Assembly (NCBI RefSeq): GCF_001636845.1
Contig: NZ_LITT01000016.1
Location: 1 to 44,949, forward strand
Direction: 5' to 3'
Length of the DNA stretch: 44,949 nt
Origin: Clostridium ljungdahlii
GTDB lineage: Bacteria > Bacillota > Clostridia > Clostridiales > Clostridiaceae
The notes beneath the pieces were generated by a model. The model was not told the DNA's origin. It made no database searches and was given only the letters and a program-made list of their open reading frames with translations. Below are positions 1 through 5,880 of the stretch, one piece after another. The first letter of the stretch is position 1. Every line of letters starts with the position of its first letter. The position numbers and the translations under genes are program-made.

Positions 1-157
1 AATATAAATCTGTTAAATCCATCTCCTCAATAAATTGACTTAGCAAACGCACCGAATCATCATCTGGAATCATGTACTCAATATTTAGTGGAAGTTTTAA
101 TTGATAATTTCCACGATTTGAAGTATAATTTTTATGTAAATTAATGTGTTTTGTCAT
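1..157 (-). CDS. IS1182-family transposase, N-terminal fragment (runs off the window)
   Basis: Reading the minus strand from the ATG at 157 gives a protein beginning MTKHINLHKNYTSNRGNYQ and continuing through LLSQFIEEMDLTDLY to the window edge. This resembles the opening of IS1182-type DDE transposases, where a leader is followed by the RLLSxFIEEMDL block. The catalytic part lies outside the window, so it cannot be said whether the element is intact. Upstream, at 158-251, are two hairpins that look like the terminal region of the insertion sequence. The family assignment comes from motif memory only. Confidence 0.7.
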   Translation of the reverse strand, partial: MTKHINLHKNYTSNRGNYQLKLPLNIEYMIPDDDSVRLLSQFIEEMDLTDLY

Positions 158-177
158 ATATTAATTTTACCATAAAT

Positions 178-251
178 CTTTCACTCTTCCGAGTGAGAGA
201 TTTATTTTTTTATACAAAAAACTGTCACACTAATTTTTTTAGTGCGACAGT
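178..251. mobile_element. Insertion-sequence terminal region with two hairpins
   Basis: A hairpin at about 178-200 pairs TTTCACTC with GAGTGAGA. A second at 221-251 pairs ACTGTCaCACTAA with TTAGTGcGACAGT around a T-rich loop. They sit just outside the transposase start, where an IS1182-type end is expected. The palindrome at the tip probably marks the element boundary near 251. They may also stop outside transcription from entering the transposase gene. The exact end cannot be fixed without the other terminus. Confidence 0.5.
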
Positions 252-278
252 CCCGTTATGCATGCTCTATTTTGAAAG

Positions 279-292
279 CAAACATACGTTCG
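279..292. promoter_or_regulatory. LexA (SOS) box-like operator upstream of the methylase
   Basis: CAAACATACGTTCG matches the Gram-positive SOS box CGAAC-N4-GTTCG at nine of the ten defined bases; only the second base differs. It ends 37 bases before the methylase ATG, a normal operator distance. This suggests damage-inducible control, as for prophage genes. Chance occurrence is possible because only one box is seen. Confidence 0.4.
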
Positions 293-329
293 CATGTAAT
301 AGTATTGTCTGGAATATAGGAGGTACTAT

Positions 330-1109
330 ATGAATAGTTTTATAGGTTGGATAGATGGAAAGAAACTTTTAAGAAAAGAGATAGTTAAAAGATTTTCTGA
401 AAAATTTAATAGATACATAGAGGTATTTGGAGGAGCAGTATGGGTTCTATTCTCAAAAGACAAACAAGCTAATATGGAAGTATACAATGACGTAAATGGT
501 GACTTGGTAAATTTATTTAGATGCGTGAAATTTCATTGTGGAGAATTGCAAAGAGAGCTTTCGTTTATGCTTAATTCAAGAGAATTGTTTTATGACTTTG
601 TAAGCCAATACAACACTAGGGGAATGACAGATATACAAAGGGCAGCACGATTTTTTATGCTAATTAAGACAAGCTATGGAAGTGACCATAAATCTTATGT
701 ATGTGTTAAAAAGGATATTAATGTAGCAGCTAAATATCTTACAGATATTCAAGAAAGACTCATAGGAGTAATTATAGAGAACAAAGATTTCCAAGATTTA
801 ATCAAGGTATATGACAAAGAAGGTGCCCTTATATATCTGGATCCTCCATACTATGGTACTGAAAGATATTATCAGAATAAGTTCTCAGAAGATGATCATG
901 TAAGATTGTGTGATTGTCTTAAGAATGTGAAAGGGAATTTTATTCTTTCATATAATGACTGTGAATTTATAAGAGATCTATACAAAAATTTTAATATAGA
1001 CGAAGTCCAAAGAAACCATAATCTTGTAGGAAAATATGAAGGTAAATATGAAGGTAAATATGAAGGTAAAGAGCATAAATATAGTGAACTGATTATTAGA
1101 AACTATTAA
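330..1109 (+). CDS. Phage-type D12-class DNA adenine methylase with altered SAM-site glycines
   Basis: This 259-residue protein follows the layout of phage and Firmicute Dam-like N6-adenine methyltransferases: MNSFIGW start, FGGA motif I near residue 33, EVYNDVNGDLVNLFRC, then the catalytic DPPY at residues 171-174 and FILSYND near the end. Two normally invariant glycines are changed. The early W-x-G-G-K block reads WIDGKK (Asp9) and the FGGAG block reads FGGAV (Val37). Both help bind S-adenosylmethionine, so activity may be lost or reduced. The C-terminus carries an expanded KYEG repeat before the conserved LIIRNY end. A GGAGG ribosome site lies just upstream (ATAGGAGGTACTAT). It sits next to an IS end and has a LexA-like box, consistent with prophage origin. 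Confidence 0.85.
   Translation: MNSFIGWIDGKKLLRKEIVKRFSEKFNRYIEVFGGAVWVLFSKDKQANMEVYNDVNGDLVNLFRCVKFHCGELQRELSFMLNSRELFYDFVSQYNTRGMTDIQRAARFFMLIKTSYGSDHKSYVCVKKDINVAAKYLTDIQERLIGVIIENKDFQDLIKVYDKEGALIYLDPPYYGTERYYQNKFSEDDHVRLCDCLKNVKGNFILSYNDCEFIRDLYKNFNIDEVQRNHNLVGKYEGKYEGKYEGKEHKYSELIIRNY
1032..1067 (+). repeat. Three exact 12-bp tandem repeats inside the methylase gene
   Basis: AAATATGAAGGT occurs three times in perfect tandem, encoding KYEG three times. Family members usually have a single such segment here before the final strand. The frame is preserved, so the expansion looks like replication slippage, and copy number may vary between strains. Confidence 0.9.
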
Positions 1110-1125
1110 AAAATTAAATTTCATA

Positions 1126-1149
1126 AAATAGGATAAATTTATCCTATTT
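1126..1149. promoter_or_regulatory. Perfect 24-bp palindrome between methylase and antitoxin
   Basis: AAATAGGATAAA is followed directly by its exact reverse complement. It sits 17 bases after the methylase stop and about 40 bases before the antitoxin ATG, with a TTATAAT-like -10 region just downstream. Because Phd/YefM antitoxins repress their own promoters, an operator is the favoured reading. A loop-less terminator of the methylase is the alternative. Confidence 0.5.
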
Positions 1150-1190
1150 GCGTTATAATATAAATATATTATAGTTGAGGAGGGACTCAA

Positions 1191-1436
1191 ATGCTTGTTA
1201 ATACAAATAAAATGATTTCAATATCAGAAGCGAATAAGAATTTTTCCAAGGTAGCAAAAATAGTTGATGAAGATAAATCAGTTGTTATAATGAAAAATAA
1301 TAAACCTAGATATGTTATTTTGAATTTTGATAAATTTAGTAAAGAGGCATCATCTGAGGATCAAACCCTTGATAAAATTGCTGATAAAATTTTAGATGAC
1401 AATATAGAGGCGTTTAAGGAATTAGCAAATAGATGA
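1191..1436 (+). CDS. Phd/YefM-family antitoxin, apparently orphan
   Basis: The 81-residue protein has the Phd/YefM pattern: MISISEANKNFSKVAKIVD forms the DNA-binding first half, followed by VVIMKNNKPRYVILNFDKF and an acidic C-terminal helix that would wrap a toxin. The ribosome site GAGGAGG is at ideal spacing. The expected toxin ATG overlaps the stop (ATGA), but that frame encodes only MKYIVR before a stop, so no toxin is translated there. A decayed Doc-type toxin fragment occurs about 1.3 kb downstream (2762-2913), suggesting the pair was broken by insertion or rearrangement. If still expressed, it may only repress its own palindrome or protect against related toxins. Confidence 0.8.
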   Translation: MLVNTNKMISISEANKNFSKVAKIVDEDKSVVIMKNNKPRYVILNFDKFSKEASSEDQTLDKIADKILDDNIEAFKELANR

Positions 1437-1490
1437 AGTATATAGTAAGATAGAGCAAGAGAATGTAGTTAATTGAATAAAAAGTCATGA

Positions 1491-1527
1491 AAAAGGTACT
1501 TTTTAATAATAAGTGCCTTTTATTTTG
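1491..1527 (+). terminator. Rho-independent terminator after the antitoxin
   Basis: AAAAGGTACTT (1491-1501) pairs with AAGTGCCTTTT (1511-1521), followed by TATTTT. A closely similar but decayed tail follows the Doc fragment at about 2903-2935, which links the two loci. Confidence 0.75.
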
Positions 1528-1711
1528 GTAATCTAAATAAGAATAAAGGTTACTTAAAAACAGTGGTGTGACTTTGTCTTAGAAACAAATCATATTTACA
1601 CCATAGTTTTAGATTGATACATATAACAATATTTTATTATAGATAGAAAGCCTTTATAATCAGGGGCTTGCAGAAAATCATATATAATTGTAATATATTA
1701 AAAATAAAATT

Positions 1712-1739
1712 AGGAGTTCGATTCTCCTAGGGACTACCA
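1712..1739 (+). other. tRNA 3'-end-like sequence (T-arm, acceptor strand, CCA); possible att site
   Basis: AGGAG-TTCGATT-CTCCT is a perfect five-pair T-arm with a canonical loop, followed by AGGGACT, a discriminator A and CCA. No D-arm, anticodon arm or 5' acceptor strand (AGTCCCT) lies upstream; the preceding bases are AT-rich. Isolated tRNA 3' ends are typical of attachment sites left by elements that integrate into tRNA genes. The phage-like genes to the left fit this. It is not a functional tRNA. Confidence 0.55.
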
Positions 1740-1749
1740 AAGATGAAAG

Positions 1750-1788
1750 AATGGCTCAACTACAATGGCTGAGCCATTTCTATTTTTA
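1750..1788 (+). terminator. Rho-independent terminator downstream of the tRNA-like end
   Basis: AATGGCTCA (1750-1758) pairs with TGAGCCATT (1770-1778), followed by TCTATTTTT. It sits where a tRNA transcript would terminate, supporting the idea that this is the true downstream flank of a tRNA gene carried over at integration. Confidence 0.75.
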
Positions 1789-1825
1789 TGTAGTTTACAA
1801 AATCTTTAAAATATTAAGAATTAAT

Positions 1826-2068
1826 TTACTTATATGACATCAAATTGTAACAAATCATTTATATACTTGAAACGACGTAAAGAATTGTTTTAATGATAAT
1901 AGTTTATTCATATGTAGGGCACAAAAGTAAATTAATATCCTGTCTGTGTCTGCGGTTGCAGGGCACGTAAAATTTAAATGCAACCATCACAAGATAGTAT
2001 ATTAATTGATTTCCTTTAAAGCATTCTAATACAAAATAGGCACCTATTATTTAGGGTGTCTATTTTGT
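1826..2068 (+). ncRNA. Putative small RNA, copy 1: promoter, H-type pseudoknot, terminator
   Basis: The element starts with a promoter-like block shared with copy 2 (TTACTTATATGACAT ... TATATACTT). An H-type pseudoknot follows: stem 1 TGTGTC (1945-1950) with GGCACG (1962-1967), and stem 2 GGTTGCA (1954-1960) with TGCAACC (1979-1985). Loops are 3, 1 and 11 nt. It ends in a strong hairpin, ACAAAATAGGCACC (2031-2044) with GGTGTCTATTTTGT, forming a terminator. No ORF fits inside. The full copy at 3652-3901 keeps the same architecture with matched base-pair changes, so RNA structure is under selection. It could be a stand-alone sRNA, or a leader that attenuates the lipoprotein gene at 2240. No named RNA class was recognised. 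Confidence 0.6.
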
Positions 2069-2159
2069 ATTCTGGATTGCTTCACTATATAGTGGCATAA
2101 ATAAAGGTAGCTGGCAATTTATTTAGAACATATAAGTTTTTACTGTGACTCTTATAACC

Positions 2160-2235
2160 TTTTTAGTACGAAATATTTCGAAAATATGATAATATTAACT
2201 CATAGGATTGGTATATGAAAGATTTTATGGGGGTG
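2160..2235 (+). promoter_or_regulatory. Repeat A, copy 1: promoter and leader with palindrome CGAAATATTTCG
   Basis: This block runs from TTTTAGTACG through a perfect palindrome (2169-2180), an extended -10-like TGATAATAT and on to the GGGGGTG ribosome site of the lipoprotein at 2240. Nearly the same 75 bases precede the membrane protein at 4455, and a truncated copy lies at 5719-5786. In the second copy both palindrome ends change together (C to T, G to A), which preserves symmetry. A repressor operator is the likely reason. Confidence 0.6.
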
Positions 2236-2239
2236 TAAA

Positions 2240-2731
2240 ATGAAAAAGGTAGTATTGGTAATCTTATCTTTGTTTATTATGCTTACAGGTTGTTCTATAA
2301 CAAAAACACAACAGACTAGTTCGCAAAAACAAGCATCAGAGTCACAGCAGTTATTGCAACCTAAGCAAGTAGTGGAAAATTATTTTAAGTATCTTAATGA
2401 GAAGAATAAAAAGGCTTTGTTTACAACAATAACTGAATGGCAGAAGGCGCCAAATGTGGAATGGGGATTTGATGTTCGTGAATATATTAAGCTTATTTCT
2501 GTTAACGAAGAAACGAATCCTGTCTTTAAAGAGGGGTATCTATCTAATGGTAGAGGAAGTATTAATGGTGTCAAGAAAGAAAATGTAAAAGTATATAAAG
2601 TTGACTATGATGTAAAATACAAAGAAGATGCTATTACAGCTGAAGACAATGGGAAAAATACATCATGGTTCTTCGTAGTTAGAAAAGATAAAAATTCACC
2701 TTGGCTTATAGATTCACAAGGCCAGCCTTAA
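2240..2731 (+). CDS. DUF4829-like lipoprotein
   Basis: The 163-residue product begins MKKVVLVILSLFIMLTGCS, a lipoprotein signal with lipobox LTGC (Cys18), so it should be anchored on the outer face of the membrane. A Ser/Gln-rich linker follows, then one NTF2-like domain with VVENYFKYLNEKNKKAL near the start and TSWFFVVRKDKNSPWLID at the end. The last motif is characteristic of the clostridial DUF4829 group as remembered. Function is unknown. The ribosome site GGGGGTG and the upstream promoter repeat are shared with the unrelated membrane protein at 4455, suggesting common control or duplication of the promoter cassette. Confidence 0.75.
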   Translation: MKKVVLVILSLFIMLTGCSITKTQQTSSQKQASESQQLLQPKQVVENYFKYLNEKNKKALFTTITEWQKAPNVEWGFDVREYIKLISVNEETNPVFKEGYLSNGRGSINGVKKENVKVYKVDYDVKYKEDAITAEDNGKNTSWFFVVRKDKNSPWLIDSQGQP

Positions 2732-2761
2732 TTTTATGTAGAATCAAGAGCTGATGGTAAT

Positions 2762-2913
2762 ATGGAAATAGATCTAAATAGAGAAAATTATATTACTATT
2801 AGTAAATTTTAAAACTTAATGATAGGTTAATAAAGGCTGTTAGAGGGACAAGTGGCGTAAGAAATTTGGAACTTTTGAAATCATCAGTTGAAAATTCTAA
2901 AGCTGCTTTTTAA
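2762..2913 (+). pseudogene. Decayed Doc (Fic-family) toxin, N-terminal remnant
   Basis: From the ATG at 2762 the first frame reads MEIDLNRENYITISKF and then stops. After a one-base shift the next frame reads LKLNDRLIKAVRGTSGVRN and then LELLKSSVENSKAAF before a stop at 2911-2913. Joined, these match the start of Doc-type toxins, where a helix is followed by GxSGVRDxxLLESAL and then ATF. The catalytic HPFxxGNKR region is entirely absent. It is therefore both frameshifted and truncated, and cannot AMPylate or phosphorylate. Its tail shares bases with the terminator of the antitoxin at 1191-1436, a likely former partner. The assignment rests on motif similarity. Confidence 0.65.
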
Positions 2914-3065
2914 TAATAAGTGTCTTTTATTCTGGAAAAATAGCTGGATTTATACTTCAACTTAAGTTTGTTTTCCCAAAACTTAAGTAAAGAATATATT
3001 ATACTATTAAAAAACTTCTAATTCGTGCTAAATAAAAATTTATATTGAATAACTAATGGTATTAA

Positions 3066-3287
3066 TTATTTCTTGTTATTGAGAACAAGTTTTGCAAAAG
3101 CTTCATATGATGAGTCATCGATTACTGTTACATCCCTTAGTTCTTCAGAAACAGCCCTAAAAAAACATGATGGGAGTGCACCATCATTTAGACAAATTTT
3201 AATACAGAGATTACAACCTTGGTCATGATTACGTGGGTTAAACTTACAACTATAATTTTTACATGTACAAAAATCAGTATTAGCCAT
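3066..3287 (-). CDS. Small cysteine-rich protein (DUF6485-like)
   Basis: The 73-residue protein carries eight cysteines in its first ~45 residues: CTCKNYSCKF, then GCNLCIKIC, then SCFF. This resembles the DUF6485 family of short Cys-rich, probably zinc- or iron-sulfur-binding proteins. The ribosome site AAGGAGG lies at proper spacing before ATG 3287. It stands alone between repeat elements on the minus strand. No function is known; the metal-binding role is inferred only from cysteine spacing. Confidence 0.7.
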   Translation of the reverse strand: MANTDFCTCKNYSCKFNPRNHDQGCNLCIKICLNDGALPSCFFRAVSEELRDVTVIDDSSYEAFAKLVLNNKK

Positions 3288-3579
3288 AAAAAGTTCCTCC
3301 TTAAATGAGCAGCACGAATTAGTTAAGTATCAAAGAAAAGTATAATAAATTATAAATGATTACTCAATTATATAACAATAAGTTGTTACCTTTTTTTCAT
3401 AAAAGGTATTTAAAATACTATATCAGATGTATAAATACTAACTATAATATTATAAAGTGGTTATTATACAATGAAATTATCTAAATGAATTTTGATTCTC
3501 ACAGCAATGTAATATTTTTATCAATAAGTTTGCAAATCGATGCTTTTACGCAGATGGTAGATGAAAACATGATTAAACA
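3288..3579. other. Intergenic stretch, AT-rich, possible coding relic
   Basis: No recognisable gene. A 33-codon frame at 3485-3586 (starting MNFDSHSN, ending MVDENMIKQR) runs up to the repeat-C hairpin but has no ribosome site. It may be the 3' relic of a lost gene. Confidence 0.3.
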
Positions 3580-3642
3580 AAGATAAGCACTAGTTAAAGC
3601 CAGAGCTTATTCTTATATTATTTACATGATATTCAAAAAATA
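3580..3642 (+). repeat. Repeat C, copy 1 (hairpin plus conserved tail)
   Basis: ATAAGCACTAG ... GAGCTTAT forms a terminator-like hairpin, followed by a ~38-base tail (TTCTTATATTATTTAC...) that is nearly identical in the copy at 4978-5041. Its conservation beyond the hairpin shows duplication rather than chance. It ends immediately before small-RNA copy 2. Confidence 0.7.
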
Positions 3643-3651
3643 AATAAATAA

Positions 3652-3901
3652 TTTACTTGTATGACATTAAATCGTAACAAATACCGTATATACTTATAAG
3701 TGTCCTAAGGAAATAGCCTTAGCGAAAATGAAAATAATGCATTTACATATATGAAAGAAAAGTGAAGGTAGTTATCCTCCTCGTGTCTGTAGTTGCAGGG
3801 CACGTTAAACTTAAGTGCAACTGCCACAAGAAAGTATATAAAATTAGATCCCCAATTATTATTGTAGAATAGGCATCCGTCATCTAGGGTGCCTATTTTG
3901 C
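3652..3901 (+). ncRNA. Putative small RNA, copy 2: promoter, H-type pseudoknot, terminator
   Basis: The promoter block TTACTTGTATGACAT ... TATATACTT is shared with copy 1. A 5' hairpin CTAAGG/CCTTAG lies at 3705-3722. The pseudoknot has stem 1 CGTGTC (3782-3787) with GGCACG (3799-3804) and stem 2 AGTTGCA (3791-3797) with TGCAACT (3816-3822). Loop lengths 3, 1 and 11 are identical to copy 1. Against copy 1 the outer stem-2 pair changes from G-C to A-T on both sides, and stem 1 begins with C-G instead of a T-G wobble. The terminator hairpin is GAATAGGCATCC with GGGTGCCTATTTT. The gene at 4048 starts 147 bases later. Confidence 0.6.
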
Positions 3902-4047
3902 GTAATAAAAATGAAAATATTAAGAATCAGGGACTTAGTTATATATTGTTTGTAGGAAGTTTTATTAATATTTTAGTTTATTTAAGTTATATGGTATTAG
4001 TATTATTTAGGAACAGTTAGTATAATTTTTATAGGAGGTGTACTTTT

Positions 4048-4326
4048 ATGTCAAAGTATAAGGATCTTATAAGTGAAGCTCAAATACATATAGCTGATAA
4101 TGAAATTGCTAAGGTTGAAAGAATACTAATAAGGGAAACAGGAGCAGAAGAATTAAGGTTTTCATGGTGGAAGTATGAAGGTGAGAAACCCATGTTTATT
4201 CCTAGACCACTAGATTTACCAGAAGAGCAGTGGGTTGAATTATTTTATGAAGCAGTAAAAAATAAAGTAGTTACTCAAAAATTTATTAAAGGAATGATAA
4301 AGGTTTTAGCTAAAGGATTAGAATAA
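4048..4326 (+). CDS. Hypothetical protein, 92 residues
   Basis: A strong ribosome site (ATAGGAGGTGTACTTTT) precedes the ATG. The product is soluble and mixed in charge, with a notable central RFSWWKYEGEKPMFIPRPLDLPEEQW segment split by prolines and flanked by helices (KYKDLISEAQIHIADNEIAK and a C-terminal KGMIKVLAKGLE). No signal peptide, membrane segment or catalytic motif is visible, and the family is not recognised. It lies downstream of small-RNA copy 2, which could control it by attenuation, although the separate terminator suggests independent transcription. Confidence 0.65.
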   Translation: MSKYKDLISEAQIHIADNEIAKVERILIRETGAEELRFSWWKYEGEKPMFIPRPLDLPEEQWVELFYEAVKNKVVTQKFIKGMIKVLAKGLE

Positions 4327-4347
4327 TTTTATTGGTTGAAATAGATT

Positions 4348-4379
4348 GAGAGTTTTGGAGAAATTCAGGACTCTTTTTT
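4348..4379 (+). terminator. Weak terminator after the 92-residue gene
   Basis: AGAGT and ACTCT flank a ~16-base loop and are followed by six T residues, directly before repeat A copy 2. The stem is short. Confidence 0.4.
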
Positions 4380-4450
4380 AGTATGAAATATTTCAAAAAT
4401 ATGATAATATTAACCTACGTAATTGGTATATGGAAGATTTTATGGGGGTG
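4375..4450 (+). promoter_or_regulatory. Repeat A, copy 2: promoter and leader with palindrome TGAAATATTTCA
   Basis: Matches copy 1 (2160-2235) over its whole length, ending in the same GGGGGTG ribosome site. The palindrome at 4384-4395 is perfect, although both end bases differ from copy 1, so the two changes compensate each other. Confidence 0.6.
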
Positions 4451-4454
4451 CAAA

Positions 4455-4892
4455 ATGAAAATAGCAAAGCTTATGTTAATTTCGTTAGCTGGTGTGTTAG
4501 ATATGCTTTTAATTGTTGCTCAAATATTAATAACAACCACGAACTTTAAATGGTCACCTTGGTATGACCCTGAAAATGGTATGGGAATATTTATATTGAC
4601 ATTTCAACTAAAAACAATTGTAATTGTTTTATCAATTTTGTGTATAAACCTTATTATAAAGGAGACAAGATTAAATATTAAAATGCTTTTGATAAGCTCA
4701 GTAAACCATATTGTATTACTTTTCAGTTTTAGTTTATTAGATGTAAGTTGGATACTATTTAATATGGTTCTTATAGGAATTATAGTAGTATCTATTGCAC
4801 TTATAATTAAAATATTCTGTAATACTATAAGAGGTTTTTATGTTTGTAAATCGGTGTTTTATGGAAGGTTGAATTTGCCGTGGAAAAAGTAA
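4455..4892 (+). CDS. Small integral membrane protein, unknown family
   Basis: The start at 4455 is chosen because GGGGGTG lies eight bases upstream and the leader matches that of the lipoprotein at 2240. A longer in-frame ATG at 4383 falls inside the promoter repeat. The 145-residue product has four hydrophobic segments, about residues 6-28, 46-68, 75-93 and 98-120, with an external-looking SPWYDPENGMG loop and a basic C-terminal tail. No family was recognised. A second frame at 4880-4978 continues in coding-like style past the stop, so the original C-terminus may have been longer. Confidence 0.65.
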   Translation: MKIAKLMLISLAGVLDMLLIVAQILITTTNFKWSPWYDPENGMGIFILTFQLKTIVIVLSILCINLIIKETRLNIKMLLISSVNHIVLLFSFSLLDVSWILFNMVLIGIIVVSIALIIKIFCNTIRGFYVCKSVFYGRLNLPWKK

Positions 4893-4978
4893 GTGACCTG
4901 TCAAACAATAGTTTTAATTTAGAAAGAAACTTAAAGGAGCAGGGAAATACAAAGTATGATTATATCTTATATAAATAA
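4880..4978 (+). pseudogene. Possible frameshifted C-terminal relic
   Basis: A 32-residue frame beginning with GTG overlaps the end of the membrane protein and reads VEKVSDLSNNSFNLERNLK then EQGNTKYDYILYK. Its composition looks coding, but there is no clear ribosome site. It may be the lost tail of the membrane protein or the relic of another gene. It ends at repeat C copy 2. Confidence 0.25.
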
Positions 4979-5041
4979 AAATAAGCACTGGTTAAAGCTG
5001 GTGCTTATTCTTATATTATTTACGGGATATTCAAAAAATAA
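4978..5041 (+). repeat. Repeat C, copy 2 (hairpin plus conserved tail)
   Basis: AATAAGCAC (4979-4987) pairs with GTGCTTATT; the downstream tail matches copy 1 at 3580-3642 with about two differences over ~38 bases. It also acts as a plausible terminator for the membrane-protein transcript. Confidence 0.7.
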
Positions 5042-5058
5042 AAATGAAATAATAATTT

Positions 5059-5083
5059 AAGGGAGGCTGGGCCTCCCTTTTTG
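5059..5083 (+). terminator. Strong terminator between convergent genes
   Basis: AAGGGAGGC (5059-5067), loop TGG, GCCTCCCTT (5071-5079), then a T-run. It serves the plus-strand unit; the GC-rich stem probably also stops the minus-strand amidase transcript. Confidence 0.85.
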
Positions 5084-5093
5084 TAGCTATACT

Positions 5094-5621
5094 TTAAATG
5101 CTTATTTTCAAAAAATGCATTTTATATGCTGGCCATGAACTTTGGTAGGGTATGTTCAAAGCCTCAAAAGAATGATGAGATATTAGTGGCTTATTGTGTA
5201 AGAGTGATGTAACTATTGTAGAATGGAAAATAAAGCCTTTGTTATCTTCAAAAAATATAAGATCGCCTGGTTTAAGCAAAGAAACATTTTGAACTTCTAA
5301 ACCTTTAGCACCGGGCAAGTGTGATGCCTGATTTATTTTCAAGTACCAGTAAAGAGAATTTGCTACTGCCCAAGATATAAACCAAGTATCTCTATTTATA
5401 TTTATGTCACTATGTCTATACCACCAAGGGTTTCTAGTACTATAATTCATAGGTGCACCACCGGCGTGTAAACATTGAGAAACAAAATTAGCACAATCAC
5501 CACTAGTGTTATTATTTGTTAGAGGAAAATATCTATAAGCAGGGTTAGGTTTAAGCGCATATATAATGGCGTATTTTACAGCATCAGCCCTGAAATATTG
5601 ATTTTGTCTAAATGAGTTCAT
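5094..5621 (-). CDS. Amidase_6-family (putative amidase) protein
   Basis: The ATG at 5621 (MNSFRQNQYF) is preferred over the one at 5633 because GGAG lies six bases before it. The 175-residue protein has the Amidase_6 core: YRYFPLTNNNTSGDCANFV with presumed nucleophile Cys43, SQCLHAGGAPMNY, WWYRH and a later FHSTIV/SHHS histidine pair that may complete the active site. These papain-like domains usually occur as the tail of secreted cell-wall proteins. Here the domain stands alone with no signal peptide, so any extracellular role needs another export route. Substrate is not established. Confidence 0.8.
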   Translation of the reverse strand: MNSFRQNQYFRADAVKYAIIYALKPNPAYRYFPLTNNNTSGDCANFVSQCLHAGGAPMNYSTRNPWWYRHSDININRDTWFISWAVANSLYWYLKINQASHLPGAKGLEVQNVSLLKPGDLIFFEDNKGFIFHSTIVTSLLHNKPLISHHSFEALNIPYQSSWPAYKMHFLKISI

Positions 5622-5718
5622 ATTAATCTCCATAAAATTATTTATAATTATATTTTATGTAGCAATAGAATATTTTTTGCATACTAAGACGTTAAGAGTT
5701 TAGGATATGTCCAAGGAT

Positions 5719-5786
5719 ATTTTAGTACGAAATATTTAAAAAATATGATAATATTAACTCATGGAATTAGTATATGGAAGATTTTT
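5719..5786 (+). repeat. Repeat A, copy 3, truncated and fused to a small-RNA tail
   Basis: The sequence follows repeat A from TTTTAGTACGAAATATTT to GGAAGATTTT, then switches directly into the middle of the small-RNA repeat at TTAAACTTAAG. The palindrome is broken (ATTTAA instead of ATTTCG). There is no gene start where copies 1 and 2 have theirs. The short T/A run at the junction suggests a microhomology deletion. Confidence 0.75.
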
Positions 5787-5880
5787 AAACTTAAGTGCAA
5801 CTGCCACAAGAAAGTATATAAAATTAGATCCCCAATTATTTGTAGAATAGGCATCCGTCATCTAGGATACCTATTCTGCA
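5785..5880 (+). repeat. Small-RNA repeat, copy 3: 3' half only
   Basis: From TTAAACTTAAG onward this matches copy 2 almost base for base, including TGCAACTGCCACAAG and the terminator AGAATAGGCATCC ... GGATACCTATTCT. The 5' half, including both 5' pseudoknot strands, is missing. The near identity implies a recent duplication followed by deletion. It could still terminate transcription from the adjacent repeat-A promoter, giving a ~100-nt RNA. Confidence 0.75.

Noticed and set aside
1032-1067. CRISPR-like repeats
   Set aside because: Only three 12-base units without spacers, in frame within a gene.
978-1190. Minus-strand reading frame over the methylase end
   Set aside because: It is the complement of the KYEG repeats and of the palindrome; low-complexity FTFIFTFIF.
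1945-1985. c-di-GMP-II riboswitch
   Set aside because: GGGCAC and GCAACC are present, but the order and pairing are of a simple H-type pseudoknot, and the other conserved aptamer parts are missing.
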